DNA of 46,928 nucleotides from Amycolatopsis circi (lineage in GTDB: Bacteria > Actinomycetota > Actinomycetes > Mycobacteriales > Pseudonocardiaceae): contig NZ_PQIA01000065.1 of the NCBI RefSeq assembly GCF_003385235.1, positions 1 to 46,928 of the forward strand, in the 5' to 3' direction. The notes below the pieces were generated by a model, which was not told the origin of the DNA, made no database searches, and saw nothing but the letters and a program-made list of their open reading frames with translations. The position numbers and the translations under genes were made by a program. Positions within the stretch are counted from its first letter, which is position 1; every line of letters starts with the position of its first letter. Shown here in pieces: positions 1 through 9,784 of the stretch.

Positions 1-3000
1 GTCCAACCCAGCGCCGATCAGCTCCACGCCGTCCAACCCGCAGCGGAAGCAGCAGCAGCGCCGCCCCTCACCGGCGCCATCGAGATCCACACTCCGCTCA
101 GCACGATCCCCGCCGCCCGGCAGCGTCCGGCCGCCGAGGACATTGCCCGCCGGATGCTGCCCGCCGCGGCAGTCGCAGCCGGTGTGCACGTTCTGGACAA
201 CGGCCCGTTCCCCCGCCCGTCGGACGACACCGTGTTCCTCGACCAGTCCGGGACCGTGTTCGCCTTCCAGGTCATCCCGACCCCGAACCTCGGGTACTCC
301 CCGCGGAACCCGATCACCTTCCAGGTCTTCCGGGAGCCCACGCCGGGGCAGCCGCTGCCGCTGGTCGTCCTGCGGCTTCCCGACTGGCTGGCCCCGGACC
401 TGGCCGTCCTCCCGATGGCCCACGCGATGGCCGCCGGTGCGGCACTGCTCGCGGCGCACCGGCGCGGCGACCCGGTTTCCCTTCCCGAGCAGCACTTCTG
501 GCACGACCGATTCCCCGGCACCGCACCGAGGCCGACACCGACCGACCTCGGCTACGTCGCTCAGGTCGCCGCGCTCGGCGCGGAACTCGACCGGGACAGA
601 ACGCGGCGGCGCGACCGGCGGCGGATGCGCGAACACCTCTCGCGGCTGCTGTCCTGCCTCGGCATGGCCGCAGACGATCCGCACGCCAGCGCCCGACTCT
701 CCGCGCTGGGCGCGCACAGCGTCCGCACGGAAGGCATCGACCGCGCGCTGACCGTGGCTGACCGATACCGTCCGGCCGAGGCGGTCGAGGGCTACCGCGT
801 CACCCACTGGCCCGTCGCAGATCCCGCCGCCGAAATCGGCCATCGCCTTCCGGTGGACACCCCGGCGCGCCGCTTCGACCATCCCGCGGCGGTCGAAGCG
901 GCGATCCGCGCGCAGGTCGGGAAGGCCGCCGAACGGACCGGCATCCTGCTGGTTCCCGCCGGCCCCGGCCTCCGCTACGACGTGTTCCACGACGGCCGCC
1001 ACCTCTTCACCGCGGCGTTCCACGTGCTGCCCCGCACGACGCTCGAATCGACTGGGCTTTCCGTGCACCCCGGCACCCGGGTGCTCTCGAGTTACCTCCC
1101 GGCCCGGCTCCGGCCGCAGGACGTCGAGGAGATCGTCCGCGCGGCGTTCGCCTTCGGCACGCGCTACTTCCGCACCGCGACCTGCGATCCGGGAACGTTC
1201 CGCCCGGACACCGACGCGGACCGGCTGCCGGAAGGCCCTGCGGACCGCGCGCTGGAGGCCCGGCTCGAGGTGCTGGGAGACCGGATCACCACGACTCCGG
1301 CCTGGCGTCCGCGGCACCGGCGGCAGCTGATCTCTCAGTTGCGCAGCCTGCTCGAACACGCGGGGCTCGAAAAGCAACTGCCGGGCTACGCCTACCGCGT
1401 CGCCGCGCTCGGCGCCCATGCGCGCGCCGTCGTGGACACCTTCGCCGTGGAGCGGAAGGACACCGCTTACCCGACCACAGCGTTCACCGTCGCGACCACA
1501 ATCGTGTTCGAGCAGCCCGCCACCGTGGCGATGACTGTCGCGCTTTCGATCTCCGGTTTCGCGAACGGGCACCCGGGAAACGGCATCGGCTACCTCGTGT
1601 ACGGCGCGGCGTCCGCGGTGCTGGGCGCGGCGATGACCCGCCGCTACGACATCGCCAGCGACAAACAGGCCGCGCTCAAGAAGAAGTACGACGAGATCCG
1701 CGCGAACGCCGACCGCGGCCGAGATCAGCACGAACTGGTCAACAGCTGGCACGAAGCGAACTTCGGCACCCCGCTGCTGAGCACCGGCGTGCCTGCCCCG
1801 GCGCAGCTCGAAAGCGACGCGCCGGACATCGCCCTGCCGCTGCGCACCCGGATCGTCCGGTTCAGCACTCCGCCGCTGGTCGCGCTGGGAACCGCCGCCG
1901 CGGTCGGGTTCCCGCTGGACATCGCGACCGGCTCGTTCTTCGCGCTCGTGGCGACCGGGGTGGGCACGGCGGTGTTCCGGCCGCTCGCCGAGGGCTACAC
2001 CCGTCGGCGGCGCAAGGGCGCCGAGCTGGCGGCGCACGACGCGATCCGGCGCGAACTCCACGAGTACGACCTCGAAGACGCGAAAGAGCTGTACCGGCAG
2101 CTGGTGCACGCCCGCGCCGCGATCGAAGGCTTGCTGGCCGACGGCGTGATCCCCGGCTCCGCGCTCGCCGAGCTGACCCCGGTTCCGGCCGAACGCGCCA
2201 CGGCGGATTTCGCCGAGCACGTCACGGGTTCGAAGCTGATGGACGCCGTGGCGAGCTTCCTCCCCTATCTGCCCGACCTGTACAAGATCACCCACCCGAC
2301 CCTCCAGCCGCTCAAGGCCCTGCTCGACCACTTCACCCCGCTGGAAATCCTCGCCGCCGTGGACCTCGCCAAGCTCGGGGTCGCGGGCTGGATCTCCGCC
2401 CTTGCGGACAACCACCTCGCGGTGGGCGAGGTCAACAACAAGCTCGCCCGGATCGCGATGCGCATGCGCGCCGAACGGGAAACCCAGCTGCCGGTGAAAA
2501 TCCGGGACCGGGACCTGCTGTTGCGAGACCTGGTGGGCGAGGCGCTTGCCGCGGTGGGAACCGCGCGGCCGGGCGCGAGGTCGTCCACAGTGGAGCGAGC
2601 ACTCGCGGAAATACGTTCGAAACCGCCGCTGCTGCCCAAACCGGTGTCCCGCGAGGCCGCTGTTTCCCGGCTGCGGTACGCGGCGGTCATCACCGCCAGA
2701 TCGGTCACCGTGGGCGGATTCACGGTCGGGTTGAGCGTGCTCGCCGGGGTGCCTGCCACGTCCGTGTGGGGTGCCGTCGCGGCGGCGGTCGCCGGGCTGC
2801 TCGCGGTCGTCGGCAAGCCGTACTACCGGATCCGCGAGATCCTGACCGACGACCGGGCAGGCACTCCCGTCGAGCAGCAAAGCGATCGCGACGCGGTCGC
2901 CAACGGACACGTGCTCCGGCTCCTGTTCGAAACCGCCGGGCGGGAGCAAGGCGAGCAGCCGAGGCTCCCTGCTGTGACGCCGCTTTCCGAATTCGAGCCG

Positions 3001-6000
3001 CTCACTTTCACCGACGAAAGCCTCCGATCCGGCGAATGGGCGACGGAACTCCGGGAGAAGTTGGACGCCCTGGACCTGGCGGTCGAGAACGAACTGGGGC
3101 ACTGGGGTTTCCGTCCGACGCTGGAGCGCCGCCAGGCCTTGCTGCGCGACGAACTGCCCCGCCTTTCCGCCCGGGCAAGGGCGCAGCTGACCCAGTACGA
3201 AGGCAGCGAGCACGGCTTCCTCGCCAACCACCTGGACGCGACACTCCGGGAGTACTTGCGCACCGGCGAAGGCGACTTCGCCACGCACGTAACGCAGGTG
3301 CTGCAGCAGCACGAAACCGCCGACGCGGAACTGCTCCACGGGCTGATTTCCGTTGTACGGCAGTACGCAGGAACTGGAAACCTCGCCGCACGGCTGGGAG
3401 ACCTGGTACGAGAGCACGACCGCGGCCGCCAGCTCGTCAACCGGGTGACGGAGCTCCTGAACTCGCGCCCCCGGGACGAGGAAATCGCCGCGCACGTGGA
3501 GCTTTTGGTGCACTGGCACGACAACAGCGGTGACGGCCAGCTCGCCCGGCAGGCCCGCGACCTGCTGCGCCAGCCCGAGCGGCTCTCCGGCGAGCTGCGC
3601 CGGCTGCTGCTGCCGTTCGAGCACGAACGCACGCGAGCAGCCCGGCTCGCCGTCGCCGCGATCCGGGAACTCAACGAACTCCTCGGCGAGTACCAGGCCG
3701 CCAGCGATCCGATGCGCTTCACCCGCCTCGAGCCCCCCGCCGCCGAGCTTCCCGAACCGGATTACCGAAGCCCCGGGCAGCTGCTCGCGGACCGTCTCGC
3801 GGACCGGCCGGACCCCGTGCGGACGGTGCTGGGACTGCGCTTCCTCGCCGACGTCGTGCCCGAAGGCTGGGCAACCCGGGCCCGCGCTTGGAGCGCCGAA
3901 CAGCTCGCCGAGGCGAGGAAAGCGGTGGAACTGGCGATCTGGTCCGGGAAGAAGAACGGGAAGTACACGCTGCCCGCGGTCACCGCCGACACCGCGCCCG
4001 CCGCCGTGCTCGAAGCGTTGCTGCGCGAAGAAGTCCCGCTGCTGCGGGAGGTCAACCCGAACTACCGCTCGGCCCGCCTCGACCGCTACCGGTACCGGTC
4101 GAACTGCGTCTCCGCCACGAGCGCGCTCTTCCACCGGATGGCGGGGTGGGACACCACCGCGGTGCCCGCGGGGCCGGAGCCGGAAACGCTGGCCGCGCTC
4201 TGGCAGCGGCTCGGCGGGACGTGGGAAGCGCACGGCAGCGAGTACGACCGGCTCATCGCCGCGCTCACCGGCCGCAAGGGGCTCGTGGCCGCGGTCGCCG
4301 TGCGCTCGCTCGGCGACGACGGCACGCTCGCCCGGCACGTGAGCGCGGTGATCGTCAGCGAACGGACCGGAGTGCCGATCTTCGCCGACCCGATGACCGG
4401 ATCCGCCACCAAACTGCCTGCCCGAGCGCTGGAGATCCACCTGCTCCCGGTCGATCTCGCCGCGTTGCGGTCGACGGAACCGGTCGTCTCGCCGCCCGCC
4501 GGGCTCGACCGCGTGCGGCCGGAAGAGCGGACCGAGGGCTACCACGGGAAACGGCTGCGCGCGGTCTACGACGTGCTGCGGCAATCACCGCAGTTCGCGG
4601 GGAAGAACCTCCCGCCGCTGCCCGCCGAACAGCAGAGCCCGCCGGTTCATGTCCTGACGCATCCGGTGTTCCGGCTCTGGCGGCGATCCCCGCTCGCGCG
4701 GGCGACCCGGACGCACTCCCTCCCCGCGATCGACGCCGGCACCGTGTCGAAGTCGCAGGCGGCCCGCTTCGTGCGGGAGGCACAGCCTGGCTACGACCGG
4801 CCGGACCCGAACGCCTACGGCGCCGCGTGGCATCCGGACGGGCGAGTGGACCAGGGCTATCTGGCGTACTGGTTCGGCGGATTCTGGTTCCACAGCCACG
4901 ATTCCTACGACAGCGTGATCATCGCGATGGCGGAACGGCCGCTCGGCGCGAGAGCTCTCCTGCACATCGTCACGACGGACCGCTACGACAACGAATACCA
5001 CCAGCTCGGCTGGGTCGCCCACGGCCGCTACGGCATCGCGTTCTTCGACCGGCTGGAAGGCAAGCTGCTGCGCCTGCCCGAGTATCCGGCCCGGCTGGCC
5101 TTGCTGCCGTTCACCGACGCCTTCCTGCCCTGGCCTGACGCGCCGCCGGAGTACCAGCCCGCGGCGGGCAAGCTGTACGTGCCGGACCCCCCGCCACCGA
5201 GCCCGGGCGTCGACCTGCGGCGTCCCTACCGCGAGCCGCGAGCGACCCCCGCACCCGGTCCGATGTGGACACCGGGGCACCGGGACCTCGCCCGGGACCC
5301 GCTTTCGTCCGGTGTGGACGAAGGGCGCGGCGTCAAGTTTTCGATGCCCGGACCACGCCGTCCGCTCCGGCCTCCGATGCGCCAGGCGCCGCATCCGGCC
5401 GGACCGCCTTCGGACGCGGCGAAACCGGCGCGTTACGGCCCGTACCACCGGCTGGAAAGCCGCAGCCAATCCCCGGAAACGGCGAAACTGATCGAAGAAT
5501 CGAACGAGGTCTGGGGCAGGACGCCCCGGCACGGCAGCAATCCGGCGGTACAGGCGTGGAACGGCCCGTTGCCGCCGAACCGGCGCGGGGTCGAGTTCTA
5601 CACCGACGTCAAGCCGCACTTCTACGGCAGCAAGGCGTCCGGGCTGCGGGAATGGCGGGCGGCACAGGGGATCCACGCAGACGACGAGTTCGCGAAGCTG
5701 GATGTCGTGGTCACCAAGAACACTCAGGTCGAGGCCGCCCCGGAACCGGCGGAGAACGTCATCCTCGCCGAAGCGGTGGCGGAGGTCGAAGCCCGCGGCC
5801 CGGAGGCGATCCTGCGCGAGGACGCTCTCGCCCCGCCGCCCCGGCCGCTCGAACCGGCTCCGGCCCAGGCCCAGACGCTCGACTCGATCCGCGAGAACGT
5901 CAGCGATCCCGTCCCGGCGAGGACACCCGTCGCCGATCTCGTCCATTGGCTGGCCGGGGAAACCGGCGGCACCGCCGGACCCGGCTCCGTCCGGTTCGAC

Positions 6001-7077
6001 CGGGTCTCCTGGATCTACCAGGCATTGGAGGTGCTGCGGCGGGACGGCCCGGCCCGGATCACCGGCGTCGAGGACGGATTCGCCGCTCCCGACCCCACCG
6101 GACACCGCGAGATCCGGATTTCCCTCCGCCTGCCCGACGGGTGCCCGGCCGAACTCCGGCTCGGGCTGACCGCGATCGAAGACGTGGCCGGGACCGTGCG
6201 TGCGCTCGGCAATTTCGCCCGTGCCGTCGAGGAAACCCAGCCGAGCACCCCGCATGACGAGGCTGTCGCGGCAGTCCTGCGCCGGCGGCAGCGCGAACTC
6301 TTCGAACAAGCCCTGCGCCGCGGCCTCCCCGCGCCGCCTGCCGACTCGGAGTCCTTTGTGGACCCGGACGAAGCAGCGCTGGTCGCCGCCGAGATGGTCG
6401 GCCACGCCGAGTTCGGCGACAATCTCGCCAGCGCCAACGAAACCCACTGGCTGACCTACGCCGACGGGTCGCAAGCCGTCTACAAGCCCGCCTCGGGCGA
6501 GTCCCGCTCGCTCGCCGTGCCGATTCCCCACGGCGGGCAAGGCTTCCGTGAGAACGCGATGTACCGGCTGGCCCGAGCCGTCGGGTCGAACGTCGTGCCG
6601 GTCACCGCGCACATCGACGGCCCGCGCGGCCCCGGTTCCGCGCAGCGCCGGATCGAGGGCCTCTCCCCCGCGCTCGACGTCTCGGCCTACCCGCTCGCGC
6701 AGCAGCAGGAAATGGCGTACCTGGGCTATGTCGGGGCCAGTTCCGACTGCAAGGCGCTGTCCAAGGACGGCAACGTCGTCGCAATCGACAACGGGCAGAA
6801 TTTCCCGGACTACGCCGACGATCTCATCGGGATCAACTCGCCGTTCGTCGCGGCCTGGCTGAACCGGCCGCTCGACGCCGAGGTGCTGGCCCGCATCCGG
6901 GCGATCGATCCCGGATGGCTGGTGCGGATGCTCCGCGCGAGCGGGATGAGCGAGTACGCGGCCGACGAGGCCCGGGACCGGCACGAGGAAGTCCAACGAC
7001 TCGGCCGGATCGGCGGACAACAGTGGACCGGCCGCATCTGGAACGGCCGCGACGGAATGGCGAGGGACTACCGGTGA
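1..7077 (+). CDS. Giant polymorphic-effector-like protein, 5' partial: papain-like toxin plus PI3/4-kinase-like domain
   Basis: The frame is open from base 1, so the gene starts left of the window; 2358 residues are visible. There are three hydrophobic clusters, at about residues 495-545, 624-660 and 894-940. A papain-fold toxin-like (Tox-PL) domain follows: NCVSATSALFHRMAG with Cys1369, His1446 in RHVSAV and Asp1463 in FADPMTG, the family's C-H-D order. Then come an unrecognised block (about 1500-1710), a Pro-rich linker (about 1715-1810) and a segment with GVEFYTDVKPH and VVVTKNTQ. The C-terminus (about 2130-2335) resembles PI3/4-kinase-like domains: AVYKPASGE with Lys2162, then AIDNGQNFP with Asp2263. 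Size and modularity match secreted polymorphic toxins. The stop overlaps the next start (GTGA), and ESX genes lie nearby, so type VII export is plausible but inferred. The N-terminal targeting region is not visible. The Tox-PL call is moderately sure; the kinase may be degenerate. Confidence 0.8.
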   Translation, partial: VQPSADQLHAVQPAAEAAAAPPLTGAIEIHTPLSTIPAARQRPAAEDIARRMLPAAAVAAGVHVLDNGPFPRPSDDTVFLDQSGTVFAFQVIPTPNLGYSPRNPITFQVFREPTPGQPLPLVVLRLPDWLAPDLAVLPMAHAMAAGAALLAAHRRGDPVSLPEQHFWHDRFPGTAPRPTPTDLGYVAQVAALGAELDRDRTRRRDRRRMREHLSRLLSCLGMAADDPHASARLSALGAHSVRTEGIDRALTVADRYRPAEAVEGYRVTHWPVADPAAEIGHRLPVDTPARRFDHPAAVEAAIRAQVGKAAERTGILLVPAGPGLRYDVFHDGRHLFTAAFHVLPRTTLESTGLSVHPGTRVLSSYLPARLRPQDVEEIVRAAFAFGTRYFRTATCDPGTFRPDTDADRLPEGPADRALEARLEVLGDRITTTPAWRPRHRRQLISQLRSLLEHAGLEKQLPGYAYRVAALGAHARAVVDTFAVERKDTAYPTTAFTVATTIVFEQPATVAMTVALSISGFANGHPGNGIGYLVYGAASAVLGAAMTRRYDIASDKQAALKKKYDEIRANADRGRDQHELVNSWHEANFGTPLLSTGVPAPAQLESDAPDIALPLRTRIVRFSTPPLVALGTAAAVGFPLDIATGSFFALVATGVGTAVFRPLAEGYTRRRRKGAELAAHDAIRRELHEYDLEDAKELYRQLVHARAAIEGLLADGVIPGSALAELTPVPAERATADFAEHVTGSKLMDAVASFLPYLPDLYKITHPTLQPLKALLDHFTPLEILAAVDLAKLGVAGWISALADNHLAVGEVNNKLARIAMRMRAERETQLPVKIRDRDLLLRDLVGEALAAVGTARPGARSSTVERALAEIRSKPPLLPKPVSREAAVSRLRYAAVITARSVTVGGFTVGLSVLAGVPATSVWGAVAAAVAGLLAVVGKPYYRIREILTDDRAGTPVEQQSDRDAVANGHVLRLLFETAGREQGEQPRLPAVTPLSEFEPLTFTDESLRSGEWATELREKLDALDLAVENELGHWGFRPTLERRQALLRDELPRLSARARAQLTQYEGSEHGFLANHLDATLREYLRTGEGDFATHVTQVLQQHETADAELLHGLISVVRQYAGTGNLAARLGDLVREHDRGRQLVNRVTELLNSRPRDEEIAAHVELLVHWHDNSGDGQLARQARDLLRQPERLSGELRRLLLPFEHERTRAARLAVAAIRELNELLGEYQAASDPMRFTRLEPPAAELPEPDYRSPGQLLADRLADRPDPVRTVLGLRFLADVVPEGWATRARAWSAEQLAEARKAVELAIWSGKKNGKYTLPAVTADTAPAAVLEALLREEVPLLREVNPNYRSARLDRYRYRSNCVSATSALFHRMAGWDTTAVPAGPEPETLAALWQRLGGTWEAHGSEYDRLIAALTGRKGLVAAVAVRSLGDDGTLARHVSAVIVSERTGVPIFADPMTGSATKLPARALEIHLLPVDLAALRSTEPVVSPPAGLDRVRPEERTEGYHGKRLRAVYDVLRQSPQFAGKNLPPLPAEQQSPPVHVLTHPVFRLWRRSPLARATRTHSLPAIDAGTVSKSQAARFVREAQPGYDRPDPNAYGAAWHPDGRVDQGYLAYWFGGFWFHSHDSYDSVIIAMAERPLGARALLHIVTTDRYDNEYHQLGWVAHGRYGIAFFDRLEGKLLRLPEYPARLALLPFTDAFLPWPDAPPEYQPAAGKLYVPDPPPPSPGVDLRRPYREPRATPAPGPMWTPGHRDLARDPLSSGVDEGRGVKFSMPGPRRPLRPPMRQAPHPAGPPSDAAKPARYGPYHRLESRSQSPETAKLIEESNEVWGRTPRHGSNPAVQAWNGPLPPNRRGVEFYTDVKPHFYGSKASGLREWRAAQGIHADDEFAKLDVVVTKNTQVEAAPEPAENVILAEAVAEVEARGPEAILREDALAPPPRPLEPAPAQAQTLDSIRENVSDPVPARTPVADLVHWLAGETGGTAGPGSVRFDRVSWIYQALEVLRRDGPARITGVEDGFAAPDPTGHREIRISLRLPDGCPAELRLGLTAIEDVAGTVRALGNFARAVEETQPSTPHDEAVAAVLRRRQRELFEQALRRGLPAPPADSESFVDPDEAALVAAEMVGHAEFGDNLASANETHWLTYADGSQAVYKPASGESRSLAVPIPHGGQGFRENAMYRLARAVGSNVVPVTAHIDGPRGPGSAQRRIEGLSPALDVSAYPLAQQQEMAYLGYVGASSDCKALSKDGNVVAIDNGQNFPDYADDLIGINSPFVAAWLNRPLDAEVLARIRAIDPGWLVRMLRASGMSEYAADEARDRHEEVQRLGRIGGQQWTGRIWNGRDGMARDYR

Positions 7078-9209
7078 CACACGAAGGAGCGGCGTTGGAA
7101 GCCTCGGAAGCGGCGGCCATGGTCGACCAGTGGCTGCGCACCGGCACGCCGGTCGATCTCACCGCTGGCGAGCATGCCGTGCGCGTCGACCGCGAGCACG
7201 TGCTCCGGGTGCCGGAGGGCTGGTACGTCCCCTACGACTCGGCCCGCGCGCTGGACACCGGCGACTGGCTGGCGTCCCTGGTCCCGCAGCCCGCGCTCGT
7301 GGTGCGCGAGGACGGCGCGCTCCGGCAGCCCGACCTCAGCCCCGAGGGGCGGCTGCCGAGTTCGCCGGTCGCGGCGGGCGGCGAGAGCGACTGGCGCGAA
7401 GTCCTGGAACCCGAGTTCGAACGCAGCGGCGTCGCCTGCCTCGGCGTACCGCTGGAAGCCGTCCTCGCCTGGCGTGAATACGTCGACGGCGCGCCGACCG
7501 GCGAGATCCGGATCAACCCCGAATACCGGCAGGGACCGGAACGACTCGGGTACCCGCCCGCGGACACGCCGCTGGAGTACCTGCTCGGCTGCGCCGGAAC
7601 CGGCCGCTACGACCGGCCCCGCTACCTGGCCGGGCTGCTCGGCGCCGAGATCCTCGTGCCGCTCGATCCAGACCGCGGGCTGCCGCTGGAGCAGCAGTGG
7701 GAGGACGAACGGACGATCCTGCGGGTGTACAGCTCCCGGCGCAGGCTGCCGGTCGGCACGGCGCAGTGGCTCCGCGCCGACGTGCTGTCGATCCTCGAAG
7801 ACTTCCCCGGCGCCGGCCTGCTGATCAACCCGGGATCGTTCCCGGCCGACCGGCTCGCCGCCGCGGAATTGGCGCAGGCGCGCAGCGAATGGCCGCAGTT
7901 GCGACCGGCGCCGCGGGTCGTGGAGGTCTCGCCCGAGCATTCGGTGCGGGTGACCGGGACTGCCCGGCTGGTCGGCGAGAGGTTCGGGCTGACGGAGCCG
8001 CTCGCCGGACTGTCCGAGGCAGCGGCGAAGGCCCGGGCGGCGGGGTTCGAACTGTCCGAAGTGGAGTGTGAACGGTTCGTCGTCGGCCGGGCGTGGGAAC
8101 GGCACAACGGCGTGGGCCCCGGCGACCTCGACGCGCCGCCGGGAGAGGAGTGGCCCGAGGACCTCGCCGCCAACGGCCTGACCGCCGGTTACGACTCTCT
8201 CGGCCGCGTCCGCCCGCACGCCACGGGTTCGGGCAAGTTCTTCCGGCAGGACGCGGACGGCGTCGGCTTCCAGTGGCATCGCATCGCCGGGGCGTTCGTC
8301 GGGTTCGCGCTCGGGGAATCGCTCGGTGCGTCCGTGGACCGGTCGCCCGTCTCCGAGATCGACGAGGAACCGGCACGGATCGGCCCGCTCGGTCCGCTGA
8401 CCGCGCAGCTGCTGTTCCACACCGACGGCCTGCTGCGCGGGCTGCCTGACTTGCGCGAGACTGGCGCACGTGCCCGACGTCGTTGGCAGGAAACGGAAAT
8501 CGAGGACGGCTGGCTCACGCGGGTCGAGGAGTTGCGTTCCCGGGTGCCCGCCGATCCGGATGACGTCAGCTTTCTCGTCCCGGGCCTGGCCGCCGCGCTG
8601 TGCGGAGGCGGGCCGGACACCGACGAACGCACCGCGGCCGAAGCGGGCCGTCTGCTCGCCGCCGGCGCCGGTGCCGACGAGCCTGCCGCCGACGCGGCCG
8701 CGGCGATCGCCGAACTGTTCGCCCGGCTGTTCCGGCGCGCCGACCCGGTCTTGCCGCCGCATGTGCACGTCGAACAGATGCTGGCCGCGGGGTCGGTGTC
8801 CGGCCCGGTCGCCGACGCGTTGGCCTACGCCGCCCGGGCACGGGTCGAGCTGGTCCGGGCCGACCACGAGGAACTGGACGCGCTCGGCTCCGGGCACACC
8901 GCCGCGGACGCGGTCGGCCGGAGCATGACAGCGGTCTTCCGGCGATTCTTCGACCCGCGCTGGACTTTGGTGTCGGCGATCCGCCACTCCGGCCGCAGTG
9001 CGATCACCGGTGCCCTGGCCGGTGCGGCCCTCGGGGCGCGGTACGGGATGCCCGGGCTGCCCGCCGAGTGGCTGGACCGGCTTGAGCCGCGCGACCTGGC
9101 GGAAACCGTTGCGGGCGACGCGTTCTGGCATTTCTCCGCGCACCCGCCGCAGGCCGATCCCCGGTACGCGGCGCAGTGGGAAGCCCGCTATCCGAGGGAA
9201 AACCTCTGA
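7074..9209 (+). CDS. Multidomain immunity-like protein (YrhB/Imm35-like, SseB-like, ADP-ribosylglycohydrolase fold)
   Basis: The GTG start at 7074 sits inside the stop of the giant effector gene, so the pair is probably translationally coupled; 711 aa, no membrane segments. Residues 1-100 look like the YrhB/Imm35 immunity fold (VDQWLRTG, VPYDSARAL, PALVVREDG). Residues about 180-260 look SseB-like (AEILVPLD, ILEDFPGAGLLINPGS). Residues about 400-711 follow the ADP-ribosylglycohydrolase fold (GAFVGFALGESLGASVD, ITGALAGAALGARYG, LPAEWLDRLE). The metal ligands are lost: the TDDT region reads LTAQ, and HSGDSD reads HSGRSA (Arg641, Ala643 where Asp is expected). Enzymatic de-ADP-ribosylation is therefore unlikely. 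The arrangement suggests a polyimmunity protein for the upstream effector; no partner specificity can be read from sequence. Confidence 0.8.
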   Translation: MTHEGAALEASEAAAMVDQWLRTGTPVDLTAGEHAVRVDREHVLRVPEGWYVPYDSARALDTGDWLASLVPQPALVVREDGALRQPDLSPEGRLPSSPVAAGGESDWREVLEPEFERSGVACLGVPLEAVLAWREYVDGAPTGEIRINPEYRQGPERLGYPPADTPLEYLLGCAGTGRYDRPRYLAGLLGAEILVPLDPDRGLPLEQQWEDERTILRVYSSRRRLPVGTAQWLRADVLSILEDFPGAGLLINPGSFPADRLAAAELAQARSEWPQLRPAPRVVEVSPEHSVRVTGTARLVGERFGLTEPLAGLSEAAAKARAAGFELSEVECERFVVGRAWERHNGVGPGDLDAPPGEEWPEDLAANGLTAGYDSLGRVRPHATGSGKFFRQDADGVGFQWHRIAGAFVGFALGESLGASVDRSPVSEIDEEPARIGPLGPLTAQLLFHTDGLLRGLPDLRETGARARRRWQETEIEDGWLTRVEELRSRVPADPDDVSFLVPGLAAALCGGGPDTDERTAAEAGRLLAAGAGADEPAADAAAAIAELFARLFRRADPVLPPHVHVEQMLAAGSVSGPVADALAYAARARVELVRADHEELDALGSGHTAADAVGRSMTAVFRRFFDPRWTLVSAIRHSGRSAITGALAGAALGARYGMPGLPAEWLDRLEPRDLAETVAGDAFWHFSAHPPQADPRYAAQWEARYPRENL

Positions 9210-9255
9210 ACCGGTGCCCTGATCTCGGCAGCGGCGGCGTACGGCGGGTTCGCAA

Positions 9256-9314
9256 ACGTCCGTGAGGGCCGCCTTGAGGGAAACAGATTCCGCCAAGGCG
9301 GCCCTCACGGACGT
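9256..9314. repeat. Palindromic repeat, copy 1 (probable bidirectional terminator)
   Basis: Perfect 21-bp arms (9256-9276 and 9294-9314) flank a 17-nt loop, with core GTCCGTGAGGGCCGCC. It lies between two convergent genes: the + gene ends at 9209, and the right arm ends on the first base of the stop codon of the lipoprotein gene. The loop-proximal text CCTTGAGGGAAACAGATTCC is nearly shared with the copy at 39622, so these are members of one dispersed family. A role as transcription terminator fits its position but is inferred. Confidence 0.85.
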
Positions 9315-9739
9315 CAGCCTCGCGTGCCGGGCCCCGCCGACTTGATCGCCGAGCCGTCGAGCGCCGCCGGGCCGAGCAGGTAGCGGGTACCGCTCCACCG
9401 GTCGCAGGTCACCAGCGGCAGAGCGGGGTCGTCCTCACCGGTCTGCGGATCGGGACGGCCTGATCCGCAGGTGAGGCTCCCGAGCGTCCGCTGCTGCACC
9501 GCGGGGTCAGTGCTCTGCCGATCCTGCGAGCTCGGCGGTGTGCCGGTGGACGCGGTCTCCGCCGAAGCGAGCACGGGCCGGAACCGCAATTCCTTGGCCG
9601 GGCTGGACGCCCGCACCAGGTCGAGGAACGTCGAGGAACTGGCGGGCTGCGAGCCCGAACCGCATCCGGCCAGTCCGAGAAGCGCGATCCCGAGCACGGC
9701 CGTCCGCGAAATCCGCTGTCTGGCACGACGTTCCGGCAT
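9314..9739 (-). CDS. Small predicted lipoprotein of the ESX locus
   Basis: 141 aa starting at ATG 9739; a longer TTG/GTG-initiated form is possible. The N-terminus is a lipoprotein signal: basic RRARQR, hydrophobic run, lipobox LAGC, then a Gly/Ser linker. The mature part (about 115 residues) has several Cys (LTCGSG, LVTCDRWSGTRYLLG) and resembles no family I recognise. It lies 45 bp downstream of EccB on the same strand and is probably co-transcribed, so it may be a cell-surface accessory of the secretion system. The 3' end abuts the palindromic repeat. Confidence 0.75.
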   Translation of the reverse strand: MPERRARQRISRTAVLGIALLGLAGCGSGSQPASSSTFLDLVRASSPAKELRFRPVLASAETASTGTPPSSQDRQSTDPAVQQRTLGSLTCGSGRPDPQTGEDDPALPLVTCDRWSGTRYLLGPAALDGSAIKSAGPGTRG

Positions 9740-9784
9740 CACCACCCCCAGGCTCCGTGATCGCTGCCGCGCCAGCATAGGCCG

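Noticed and set aside
4585..7080. Long open frame (831 codons) on the minus strand opposite the giant effector gene
   Set aside because: Mirror of codon bias in GC-rich DNA; the plus strand has domain-level similarity and coupling to the next gene.
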